A stretch of DNA of 35,379 nt from Rhodococcus sp. OK519 (GTDB taxonomy: Bacteria; Actinomycetota; Actinomycetes; Mycobacteriales; Mycobacteriaceae): NCBI RefSeq assembly GCF_003051005.1, contig NZ_QAOW01000015.1, forward strand, positions 1-35,379, in the 5' to 3' direction. Below, piece by piece: positions 1 through 5,963 of this stretch. A program made the position numbers and the translations under genes. Each line of letters starts with the position of its first letter. Position 1 is the stretch's first letter. The notes beneath the pieces are model-generated. The model saw nothing but the letters and a program-made list of their open reading frames with translations, ran no database searches and was not told the DNA's origin.

Positions 1-170
1 GGCTTCACCCCCGATGAGAGCGGTGACGTCGAGTTCTGGCAGGTGTTTGCCGGATCTGCGACGGTGCGAGGCATTGCGGACCCGTTGTGGTTGGCACGTC
101 AATCCTGCATAGGCATGAATGCCGGCTGGAGTCCCTCAGTGCGCTGGACCCCAGCGGTTCGTCCTCACCG
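1..170 (-). other. Unassigned left edge, possibly coding on minus strand
   Basis: No gene can be named here. On the minus strand one frame stays open from about position 137 to the left edge and reads like coding sequence (it ends with residues LPELDVTALIGGEA at the edge), but it has no ATG and its upstream side hits a stop. It could be the start of a gene lying outside the window or a remnant. I do not recognise the family. It lies next to two other broken-looking genes, so the left edge is probably a rearranged junction. Confidence 0.2.
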
Positions 171-314
171 TTAGGTCTCCGTGAGTCTGTAGATGTGTTG
201 CCCAGCCGGGCAACGGTCTTTTGGGCTGGACTTCGTCAGACGGTCAGCGACCGTTGCGTCGATTAGGGCGGTGACGATTTCGCCGAGACCGTGGTTCCAC
301 TCGTGGGTCACGGT
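171..314 (-). pseudogene. Possible remnant of a SAM-dependent methyltransferase C-terminus
   Basis: The minus-strand translation contains VTHEWNHGLGEIVTALIDA. This resembles the EWNH-(S/G)-LGEIVTAL-(I/L)-DAG segment near the C-terminus of class I SAM-dependent methyltransferases. Nothing upstream in this frame looks like the Rossmann methyltransferase core; there the frame runs antisense through the neighbouring lipoprotein gene. After DATVADRL the expected tail is replaced by unrelated residues and a stop at 171. It is best read as a short decayed fragment. The motif match is from memory of the family, so the identity is tentative. Confidence 0.4.
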
Positions 315-319
315 CCGGG

Positions 320-793
320 TCAGAGGTCGAGGATTCGACTCTCCTGCGGGGGAACGGCCGTGGACGTGGCCGGGGGCGCGGTGAGCATGCGAAGCCGATT
401 GCAGTCGCCTACGGCGCAATTCGGATCGACCAGCGCGGTTCCGGCGAACGACGCGACAACCTTCGACGGGTCGGATCCGTCCACCACGTCGATCTTGTCC
501 AGCGTCGCCGGGACCGGCGTCGCATTGGTCAGCTGCAGGTCGTAGGCCACGTGGTACTTGCCGTCACTGCCCAGGAAGGGGAACGTGGGATCGCCGATCG
601 GGGCGAGGACCAGCCCCGTGTACGCCTCCGGCACGATCACGTTCGCGAGATCGGCTGCCGCCGTCGATGTTTCGCTCGCCGGAGTCTCGCCCCCGCCCGA
701 CGAGCAGTCGGCCGCGAGCACTGCCAGCGCGACAGCGGCAATCGCCCCGGATCGAAGGGGCCGTTTCACGGTGGCAGACAACGCTGTGCCCAT
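320..793 (-). CDS. Small secreted protein, possibly a truncated lipoprotein
   Basis: The protein has 157 residues from the ATG at 793, preceded by the purine-rich GAGGGACGGAAA. An upstream ATG at 829 is less likely. The N-terminus is basic, followed by a hydrophobic stretch and then LAADCSS. This looks like a lipobox but has Asp before the Cys, which is unusual. The mature part (VAYDLQLTNATPVPATLDKI, then a Val/Asp-rich beta-strand pattern) resembles the N-terminal beta domain seen in front of some secreted M23-type peptidases. No peptidase domain follows; the frame ends at ILDL next to the methyltransferase remnant. The gene therefore looks truncated at its 3' end. It is divergent from aztD, and its start lies about 107 bp from the Zur box. 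Function is unknown. Confidence 0.55.
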   Translation of the reverse strand: MGTALSATVKRPLRSGAIAAVALAVLAADCSSGGGETPASETSTAAADLANVIVPEAYTGLVLAPIGDPTFPFLGSDGKYHVAYDLQLTNATPVPATLDKIDVVDGSDPSKVVASFAGTALVDPNCAVGDCNRLRMLTAPPATSTAVPPQESRILDL

Positions 794-899
794 TTTCCGT
801 CCCTCGGTCTGGATGGAGCCGGCAAGCAAGAATCCCTGTTGCAGGGGCCCAGTAACGCGCCGCCGGGGCCGCTGTATGCACTAATGCACACTTTCACCT

Positions 900-928
900 T
901 TGACAATGATTTTCATTACCGGATAAAC
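900..928 (+). promoter_or_regulatory. Promoter of aztD-like gene, probably leaderless
   Basis: A -35 box TTGACA lies at 900-905 and a -10-like GATAAA at 922-927, with a 16-bp spacer. The expected start point is only a few bases before the ATG at 937, and there is no Shine-Dalgarno sequence in CCTTGCGGC. The mRNA is therefore probably leaderless or nearly so, as is common in Actinobacteria. The Zur operator overlaps the -35 box and the spacer, which suits repression by zinc-loaded Zur. Confidence 0.6.
901..915. promoter_or_regulatory. Zur box
   Basis: TGACAATGATTTTCA is a 7-1-7 palindrome with one mismatch to TGAAAATGATTTTCA, the known actinobacterial zinc-uptake-regulator box. The flanking TTA at 916-918 extends the usual match. 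It sits inside the promoter of the zinc-chaperone-like lipoprotein, so sequence and gene function agree. Confidence 0.8.
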
Positions 929-936
929 CTTGCGGC

Positions 937-2196
937 ATGATCCGCATCGAACCCATACCCCGACGCCTCACCCTCGCCGCCTCGGTCGCGACGTGCGCCG
1001 CCCTGCTAGCCGGCTGCTCGAGCGCCGACGACGGCACCACCACCGCGACCGCAGCAGCGGCCGCCAGCCCCGAGTCCACCTCCGCCAAGCCCGCGCAGAC
1101 CCGCTCCGCGACACCGCGGCTGGCCGTCACCTACGACGGCGGCATCCTCGTCCTCGACGCCGAATCCCTCTCGGTGGTAGGCGAATCCGAGCTGGCCGGG
1201 TTCAACCGCCTCAACCCGGCCGGGGACGAGCGACACGTGATCGTCTCCACCGAGAACGGCTTCCGCGTCCTCGACACCGGGGCGTGGTCGGAGGCGCACG
1301 GCGATCATGCGCACCACTACACCGCCGCCCCGGCCCTCACCGACGTCACGTTCGCCGCCGACAAGCCCGGCCACGTCGTCCGGCACGCGGGCCGCACCGT
1401 CCTGTTCGACGACGGCACCGGCCGCGTCGAGTCGTTCGACCCGGAGACCCTGGCCGACGGCAAGCCGCAGACGTCGTCGTTCACCACACCCGCGCACCAC
1501 GGCGTCGCCGTGGAACTCGCCGACGGCGGACTCATCACCACACTCGGCGACGACAAGACCCGCACCGGCATCGTCGTCTACGACGCCGCCCGTACCGAGA
1601 TCGCCCGCAGCGAGCAGTGCCCGGGTGTGCACGGCGAGGCCGTGGCCGCCGACGAGACCGTGGTCTTCGGCTGCCAGGACGGCCTGCTGATCTACCGGAA
1701 CGGCGCGATCACCAAGGTCACCAGCCCCGACCCGTACGGGCGGATCGGCAACCAGGCCGGCTCCGAGGAGTCCAGCGTGGTGCTCGGCGACTACAAGACC
1801 GACCCCGGCGCCGACCTCGAGCGTCCGCAGCGGGTGTCGCTCACGAACACCGTCACGGGCGAGCTGCGCCTGGTCGATCTGGGCACCAGCTACACGTTCC
1901 GGTCCCTCGGCCGCGGCGCGTTCGGAGAGGCCCTGGTCCTCGGCACCGACGGCGCGCTGCACGTGCTCGATCCGGCCTCCGGCACCGTCGTCCGCACGGT
2001 CCCGGTGCTCGAACCGTGGACCGAACCGCAGGAGTGGCAGACGGCCCGTCCGGCGCTGTTCGTGCAGGGTTTCACCGCGTATGTGACCGATCCGTCCACC
2101 GACCGGATCCTCGCTGTCGACTACGAGAAGGGGCAGATCACCACCACTGCGGACCTGCCGCACACTCCCGACGAGATGACCGGTGTGCGCGGCTGA
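937..2196 (+). CDS. aztD: AztD-like zinc-binding lipoprotein
   Basis: The protein has 419 residues, with a signal peptide ending in the lipobox LLAGC (Cys27) and then a low-complexity Ala/Ser/Thr linker to about residue 58. The body is a repeated beta-strand pattern typical of a seven-bladed propeller (VLD, VVY and LLIY repeats). A metal-ligand cluster HGDHAHHY lies at 121-128, with more His and Cys in CPGVHGEA. This layout matches AztD, the extracytoplasmic zinc chaperone that loads the AztC solute-binding protein of the AztABC zinc importer. AztABC genes are not in this window, so the copy is an orphan. Expression under zinc starvation is expected from the Zur box in its promoter. The start codon is supported by the signal peptide directly after it. 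The gene name rests on motif and context, not on a search. Confidence 0.75.
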   Translation: MIRIEPIPRRLTLAASVATCAALLAGCSSADDGTTTATAAAAASPESTSAKPAQTRSATPRLAVTYDGGILVLDAESLSVVGESELAGFNRLNPAGDERHVIVSTENGFRVLDTGAWSEAHGDHAHHYTAAPALTDVTFAADKPGHVVRHAGRTVLFDDGTGRVESFDPETLADGKPQTSSFTTPAHHGVAVELADGGLITTLGDDKTRTGIVVYDAARTEIARSEQCPGVHGEAVAADETVVFGCQDGLLIYRNGAITKVTSPDPYGRIGNQAGSEESSVVLGDYKTDPGADLERPQRVSLTNTVTGELRLVDLGTSYTFRSLGRGAFGEALVLGTDGALHVLDPASGTVVRTVPVLEPWTEPQEWQTARPALFVQGFTAYVTDPSTDRILAVDYEKGQITTTADLPHTPDEMTGVRG

Positions 2197-2211
2197 CGTT
2201 CAGTCCGAGGG

Positions 2212-2240
2212 TTGCGTGTATCCGGGAGTCGCGCTTAGAC
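2212..2240 (+). promoter_or_regulatory. Promoter of the leader peptide/LeuA-domain gene
   Basis: TTGCGT at 2212-2217 and TTAGAC at 2235-2240 are separated by 17 bp. Transcription would start near 2247, right at the leader-peptide ATG (2250), so the leader peptide would be read from a leaderless end. Confidence 0.5.
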
Positions 2241-2249
2241 TCCTCGGTC

Positions 2250-2294
2250 ATGCAGCGCATCCAGGTAGTAGTTCACCGCCGTAGCGGGGTCTGA
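2250..2294 (+). CDS. Leader peptide, 14 residues, Val/Ile-rich
   Basis: ATG at 2250 opens a 14-codon frame, MQRIQVVVHRRSGV, ending at TGA 2292-2294. Five of the 14 residues are branched-chain (one Ile, four Val). Two of the Val codons are consecutive GTA, which is rare in this GC-rich genome. This is the expected make-up of an amino-acid-sensing leader peptide. It lies directly upstream of competing hairpins and of a LeuA regulatory-domain gene. Ribosome stalling at the GTA-GTA-GTT run when valyl-tRNA is scarce is inferred. Confidence 0.55.
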   Translation: MQRIQVVVHRRSGV

Positions 2295-2297
2295 TTC

Positions 2298-2362
2298 GGA
2301 CCGACCCCTCGCTGCGGGTCGTTGAGCTATCTACTTGTCGGTCCTTCCTTCACTTCAGGAAG
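2298..2362 (+). promoter_or_regulatory. Attenuator with alternative hairpins and a masked Shine-Dalgarno
   Basis: Three pairings can be read directly. GGACCGAC (2298-2305) pairs perfectly with GTCGGTCC (2337-2344). CGACCC (2302-2307) pairs with GGGTCG (2316-2321) and shares bases 2302-2305 with the first, so the two exclude each other. CTTCCT (2344-2349) pairs with AGGAAG (2357-2362), and AGGAAG is the ribosome-binding site of the next gene (ATG at 2373). The layout suggests that ribosome position on the leader peptide selects a fold and so controls translation or transcription downstream. No U-run follows, so translational control is the simpler model. Confidence 0.6.
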
Positions 2363-2372
2363 ACCCCCGAAA

Positions 2373-2846
2373 ATGCGCACCTCCCAGGCTCTCGCCACCA
2401 CCACGTTCTCGAACGATCCGTTCTTCCAGCGTTTCGGCACACACCTGCCGCGCGACCTGCGCGCCCAGGCGCAGGGCCTGAGCTGGACGGAGTTCGCCCA
2501 GCGCTTCGCCCCCACCGGCGGCCCGGTCCGTCTGGGCAGCTGGACGTCGGAGCATCTCGGCGCCGGCCGGCACACGTTCACCGCCACCCTCGGGCTCGGC
2601 GACTGCATCTCCTCGGCTTCGGCGACCGCCACCGGCCCCATCGCCGCGCTCACGTCGATGCTGTTCGACGCCGGTTTCCAGCTCGAGATCCTGTCGTTCC
2701 ACCAGCAGCGCACGTCGGAGGGCACGGCGACGTTCATCCTCGCCGAGCACGACGGACAGCGCCGCTGGGCGATGGCCATCGCCGAGGACTGCAATGCGTC
2801 GGCGCGGGCCGCGATCATCGCCGGCGCCAATCTGCTGCACCGCTGA
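2373..2846 (+). CDS. Stand-alone LeuA allosteric/regulatory domain protein
   Basis: The protein has 157 residues and starts at the ATG 10 nt after AGGAAG. The N-terminal third (DPFFQRFG, LSWTEFAQRF) is variable. From about residue 50 the pattern matches the C-terminal regulatory (dimerisation) domain of 2-isopropylmalate synthase: a beta strand, DCISSASATATGPIAALTSML, a second strand plus helix, then GTATFILAEHDGQRRWAMAIAEDCNASARAAIIAGANLL. There is no TIM-barrel catalytic domain. In LeuA this domain binds leucine. A free copy could sense an amino acid or associate with a full-length enzyme, but its partner is not known. The Val/Ile-rich leader peptide and hairpins upstream support a role tied to branched-chain amino acid supply. 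Confidence 0.7.
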   Translation: MRTSQALATTTFSNDPFFQRFGTHLPRDLRAQAQGLSWTEFAQRFAPTGGPVRLGSWTSEHLGAGRHTFTATLGLGDCISSASATATGPIAALTSMLFDAGFQLEILSFHQQRTSEGTATFILAEHDGQRRWAMAIAEDCNASARAAIIAGANLLHR

Positions 2847-2877
2847 GAAGAAAGTGATCATCCGGACCGATCCGGGT

Positions 2878-2912
2878 GGGAGGCGGCTCCGAATACCGGG
2901 TGACCGCCTCCC
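2878..2912 (+). terminator. Hairpin terminator candidate
   Basis: GGGAGGCGG (2878-2886) pairs perfectly with CCGCCTCCC (2904-2912) around a 17-nt loop, just after the LeuA-domain gene and before the lipocalin ribosome-binding site. No T-run follows, as is usual for many actinobacterial terminators. Confidence 0.5.
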
Positions 2913-2930
2913 CTCGGAAAGGACCGCCCC

Positions 2931-3548
2931 ATGCGCGCCACCAGGAAAATCACCGCCGGACTGTTCGCTGCTGCCGCCGCGGCACTGCTCGTCAGTGCGC
3001 CCGCCTCGGCCCAGCCCACCGGATCGGCAGATCTGTGGCAGCCGCTCGCCCCGATCCCGTCGCTCGACGTCGAACGCTACGTCGGCACCTGGTACCAGCT
3101 CGCCGCGGTGCCGCAGCCGTTCAACCTCGACTGCGCGCGCGACACCCGCGCCACGTACGGCGTGATCGACGCATCCAATGTCAGCGTGAACAACACCTGC
3201 ACCACATGGAGCGGCGGGACCAACGGCATCGTGGGCAACGCCCGCGTCAACGATCCGACGACCAACGCCCAGCTGCACGTGAGCTTTCCGTCGGTCCCGT
3301 TCCAGAACTCGCCCGACGGCCCCACCAACTACGTAGTCACCTACATCGCCGACGACTACTCATGGGCGTTCGTGGGCGACCCGGCCCGCGTCTCCGGCTT
3401 CGTGCTCTCACGCACGCCCGCCGTGAGCGCCGAGGGCTGGCAGCAGATCCGCAGCGTCGTCGAGTCGCGCGGCTACAACTCGTGCCTGGTGCTCACCTCG
3501 CCCGCGACCGGCGGACGCTCCGACATCGCCCCGCTCTGCACGGTCTGA
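2931..3548 (+). CDS. Secreted lipocalin family protein
   Basis: The protein has 205 residues. GGAAAGGA lies before the ATG. A classical Sec signal peptide (MRATRKITAGLFAAAAAALL) ends at ASA-QP near residue 27, with no lipobox Cys. The mature protein begins with a proline-rich stretch and then VERYVGTWYQLAAVPQPF, the GxW signature of lipocalins in the Blc/apolipoprotein D group. Alternating beta strands follow, and four Cys residues (DCARD, NTCTT, SCLVL, LCTV) could form two disulfides. Lipocalins bind small hydrophobic ligands in a beta barrel; the ligand here is unknown. It appears to be transcribed alone, between a hairpin upstream and a large palindrome downstream. Confidence 0.8.
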   Translation: MRATRKITAGLFAAAAAALLVSAPASAQPTGSADLWQPLAPIPSLDVERYVGTWYQLAAVPQPFNLDCARDTRATYGVIDASNVSVNNTCTTWSGGTNGIVGNARVNDPTTNAQLHVSFPSVPFQNSPDGPTNYVVTYIADDYSWAFVGDPARVSGFVLSRTPAVSAEGWQQIRSVVESRGYNSCLVLTSPATGGRSDIAPLCTV

Positions 3549-3613
3549 CGAGATCCCGACCACGCCGTACCACCACGCCGCCGAACAGACGGCCCGGCTC
3601 GCGCCATTGGCCT

Positions 3614-3675
3614 GAGTGCCCACTCTTTTCTCTTGTACGCGGGATCCCGCGGATCGGGGCTGGGAGTGGGCGCTC
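3614..3675. repeat. Concentric double palindrome in convergent gap
   Basis: Outer arms GAGTGCCCACTC (3614-3625) and GAGTGGGCGCTC (3664-3675) match at 11 of 12 positions. An inner perfect palindrome GCGGGATCCCGC (3639-3650) has exactly the same centre. Thirteen unpaired bases lie on each side between the arms. The element sits between the ends of the lipocalin gene and the SDR gene (3704), so a bidirectional terminator is possible, but the nested geometry is unusual. Confidence 0.6.
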
Positions 3676-3703
3676 CGGCTGGGTGACTCAGTGCTGTCAA
3701 TCC

Positions 3704-5185
3704 CTATTCGGCGGCCGCGTACTCACGGGCCGCGGCACCGGTGATGTTGGCGAGCATGCCCTTGAAGATGACTCCGTGGAACGGCAGGATCGAGTACCAG
3801 TACAGCCTGCCCGCAATGCCTTTCGGGAAGAAGATGGCCCGCTGCTCGAGCCGGGACCGGTACGGACCGTCGGGCACCACCCGCCACTCGAGCCACGCCC
3901 CTCCCGGTGTCCGCATCTCGGCCCGCAGCCGCAGCAGGCGCCCGCGATCGATCTCCTCGACGCGCCAGAAGTCCAGCGGGTCACCGGTGTTGAGGCGTCG
4001 CGCGTCCCGTCGTCCGCGGGTGAGGCCGACGCCACCCACCAACCGGTCGAGCCACCCGCGGATCACCCACGCAAGCGGGAAGGAATACCACCCGTTCTCG
4101 CCGCCGATGCTCTCGAGCACCCGCCACAGGGTGTCGGCGTCCGCGTCGCATCCGGCACTGCGCTCGTCGGTGTAGACCACCTCGCCCGCCCAGTCCGGGT
4201 CGGACGGCAGCGGATCGGACGGCGCACCCACCGGCGACGCGTTCGCCCAATTGGTCTCGACCTCACCGTTCTTCATACGACGCAGCGCCAACTGCACCGC
4301 CCGCCGGTACGGCGTCAGCCCCTCCTCCGGCGGCGGGATCACGTCGTCGATGTCGTGGTCGGTGACGACGGCGTCGTTGTGCAGCGACTCGATGAGCGCC
4401 CGGCCAAGCGAACTCGGGATGGGCGTCACCAAGCCGATCCACAGGCCCGCCAGGCGCGGCGTGAGCACCGGCAGCACCAGCACCCGACGCCGTCGCAAGT
4501 CCGCGACCTCGGCGTACACCTTCATCATGTCGCCATAGGTGAGGACGTCGGGGCCACCGATGTCGAACGTTCGACTGTGCGGCAGCGGCGCGGTGGCCGC
4601 CGCAACCAGGTAGTACAGGACGTCGCGCACCGCGATCGGCTGGATCCGGTTGTTCACCCACTTGGGCGTCGTCATCACCGGCAGCCGGTTCGTCAGGTGC
4701 CGGATCATCTCGAAGGACGCCGACCCCGACCCGATGACGACACCGGCCTGCAACACCATCGTCGGCACCCCGGAATCCATCAGGATGCGTCCCACCTGCG
4801 CGCGCGAGCGCATGTGCGGCGACAGGTCGGTGTCCTCCGGATGCAGCCCACCGAGATAGACGATGCGGCCGACGCCGCTCGCCTTCGCCGCGGCCGCCAT
4901 GTTCGACGCGCCCCTCCGCTCGGCCTCCACGAACTCCTCGGAGCCGCCCATCGAGTGCACCAGGAAGTACACGACGTCCATGTCCTCGGTCGCCGACGCC
5001 AGCGACTCCGGATCCGTGAGATCGCCTCGGACGATCTCCACCTGCCGGGCCCACGGGATGTCCCGCAGCTTCTCGGGAGAGCGCACCATCACCCGGACGT
5101 CGTGTCCGGCGGCGAGCAGACGTGGGGCCAGACGCCCACCGATGTAACCGGTGGCGCCGGTGACGAGCACCCGCAGTCGCGACAT
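3704..5185 (-). CDS. SDR-family NAD(P)-binding protein fused to a DUF2867 domain
   Basis: The protein has 493 residues and starts at MSRLRVLVTGATGYIGGRLAPRL. The glycine-rich GATGYIGG motif is the cofactor site of atypical/extended short-chain dehydrogenases of the NmrA/complex I subunit type, covering about residues 1-290. The last part (about 320-490) fits DUF2867 in its Trp/Arg-rich strands (WYSFPLAWVIRGWLDR, DFWRVEEIDRGRLLRLRAEM, LEWRV, LYWYSILPFHGVIFKGML). Mycobacteria have similar two-domain proteins annotated as NAD(P)H-binding or SDR/DUF2867. Substrate is unknown. The start is only 24 bp from the divergent hydrolase start. Confidence 0.8.
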   Translation of the reverse strand: MSRLRVLVTGATGYIGGRLAPRLLAAGHDVRVMVRSPEKLRDIPWARQVEIVRGDLTDPESLASATEDMDVVYFLVHSMGGSEEFVEAERRGASNMAAAAKASGVGRIVYLGGLHPEDTDLSPHMRSRAQVGRILMDSGVPTMVLQAGVVIGSGSASFEMIRHLTNRLPVMTTPKWVNNRIQPIAVRDVLYYLVAAATAPLPHSRTFDIGGPDVLTYGDMMKVYAEVADLRRRRVLVLPVLTPRLAGLWIGLVTPIPSSLGRALIESLHNDAVVTDHDIDDVIPPPEEGLTPYRRAVQLALRRMKNGEVETNWANASPVGAPSDPLPSDPDWAGEVVYTDERSAGCDADADTLWRVLESIGGENGWYSFPLAWVIRGWLDRLVGGVGLTRGRRDARRLNTGDPLDFWRVEEIDRGRLLRLRAEMRTPGGAWLEWRVVPDGPYRSRLEQRAIFFPKGIAGRLYWYSILPFHGVIFKGMLANITGAAAREYAAAE

Positions 5186-5209
5186 CACTCCACGGTAGCC
5201 TCGACAGTC
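5186..5209. promoter_or_regulatory. 24-bp divergent gap with overlapping -10 boxes
   Basis: The two starts are 24 bp apart. A plus-strand -10 candidate TAGCCT (5196-5201) lies 8 nt before the hydrolase ATG. A minus-strand candidate TACCGT (5197-5192) lies 6 nt before the SDR ATG. They share the central TA. Neither gene has room for a Shine-Dalgarno sequence plus leader, so both mRNAs are probably leaderless. Confidence 0.5.
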
Positions 5210-5860
5210 ATGAGCGCGCTCGACGAACCGGTCCTCCTCGACACCGACGACGTGTACGGATACCTGCACCGTCCGACCGGCGACGCGGTCGGCAAACTGG
5301 TTCTCGCGCACGGCGCGGGCGGCGATCTCGACGCAAAACTACTGCAGGCCATGGCTTCCGGATTCGCCGAGCGCGGCTTCCTGGTTCTGCGCTACAACCT
5401 GCCGTTCCGTCGGCGTCGCTCGGGCCCACCGAACCGGGCGCACGCCGGCGAGGACCGGGCCGGCATCGTCGCCGCCGCCGACGCGATCCGCGACCTCGCG
5501 GGCGGGCCGCTGATCCTGTCCGGGCACTCGTACGGCGGACGGCAGTCGACGATGCTCGCGGCCGAGAACCCCGACATCGCGGACGGCCTTGTGCTGCTGT
5601 CCTACCCTCTGCACTCGCCCGGCAAGCCGGAGAAGCAGCGCACCGAACACCTTCCGGAACTACGCACTCCGTCGCTGTTCGTGCACGGCGACCGCGACCC
5701 GTTCGGCACGCCGGACGAGATGCGCGCGGCCCTCGACCTGATCCCGGTCGCGCACCCACTGCTGCTCATCGAGGGCGGACGGCACGGCCTCGACCCGGAC
5801 CGCGCCGACGTCGTGGCACGGACTGTCACGGCGGCGACGGAGCTGTTCGGCATTCGGTGA
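5210..5860 (+). CDS. Alpha/beta hydrolase (dienelactone hydrolase-like/KANL3-Tex30 type)
   Basis: The protein has 216 residues. LVLAHGAGGDLDAKL supplies the oxyanion region, GHSYGGRQS contains the nucleophilic Ser of the elbow, HGDRDPFGTPDEM supplies the acid, and GGRHGL near the C-terminus supplies the catalytic His. The size and the GAGG/GHSYGGR pattern fit the small cytoplasmic hydrolases of the KANL3/Tex30-like family. No signal peptide is seen. The substrate cannot be read from sequence. It is divergent from the SDR-DUF2867 gene and shares its tiny promoter region. Confidence 0.8.
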   Translation: MSALDEPVLLDTDDVYGYLHRPTGDAVGKLVLAHGAGGDLDAKLLQAMASGFAERGFLVLRYNLPFRRRRSGPPNRAHAGEDRAGIVAAADAIRDLAGGPLILSGHSYGGRQSTMLAAENPDIADGLVLLSYPLHSPGKPEKQRTEHLPELRTPSLFVHGDRDPFGTPDEMRAALDLIPVAHPLLLIEGGRHGLDPDRADVVARTVTAATELFGIR

Positions 5861-5872
5861 CAGCGAGGGCGA

Positions 5873-5963
5873 GGGCGCAGCCAGTCCGCGCCACTGCTCG
5901 ATGTTGACGAAGGTTCGTTCGGCGCCGTTGCGGCCCTTCATCTTTTCGAGCGATCGCACCCAT
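5873..5963 (-). other. Coding-like fragment after the pentapeptide gene
   Basis: In the convergent gap the minus strand reads VVEWVRSLEKMKGRNG, then AERTFVNIEQWRGLA, with amino-acid composition like a real protein. It lies in a frame different from the pentapeptide gene and runs on into the antisense of the hydrolase. No start codon or plausible full gene is visible. It may be the scar of a lost gene. I do not recognise the family. Confidence 0.25.

Noticed and set aside
318-356. A tRNA-like T-arm (GAGGATTCGACTCTC)
   Set aside because: The stems do not pair in the right register, and no acceptor or anticodon arm is found. Part of it is coding sequence of the lipoprotein gene.
2876-5860. A 994-codon open frame running through several genes on the plus strand
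   Set aside because: Its translation is Arg/Pro/His-rich, out-of-frame GC sequence until the last 216 codons, which are the alpha/beta hydrolase. Only that part is real.
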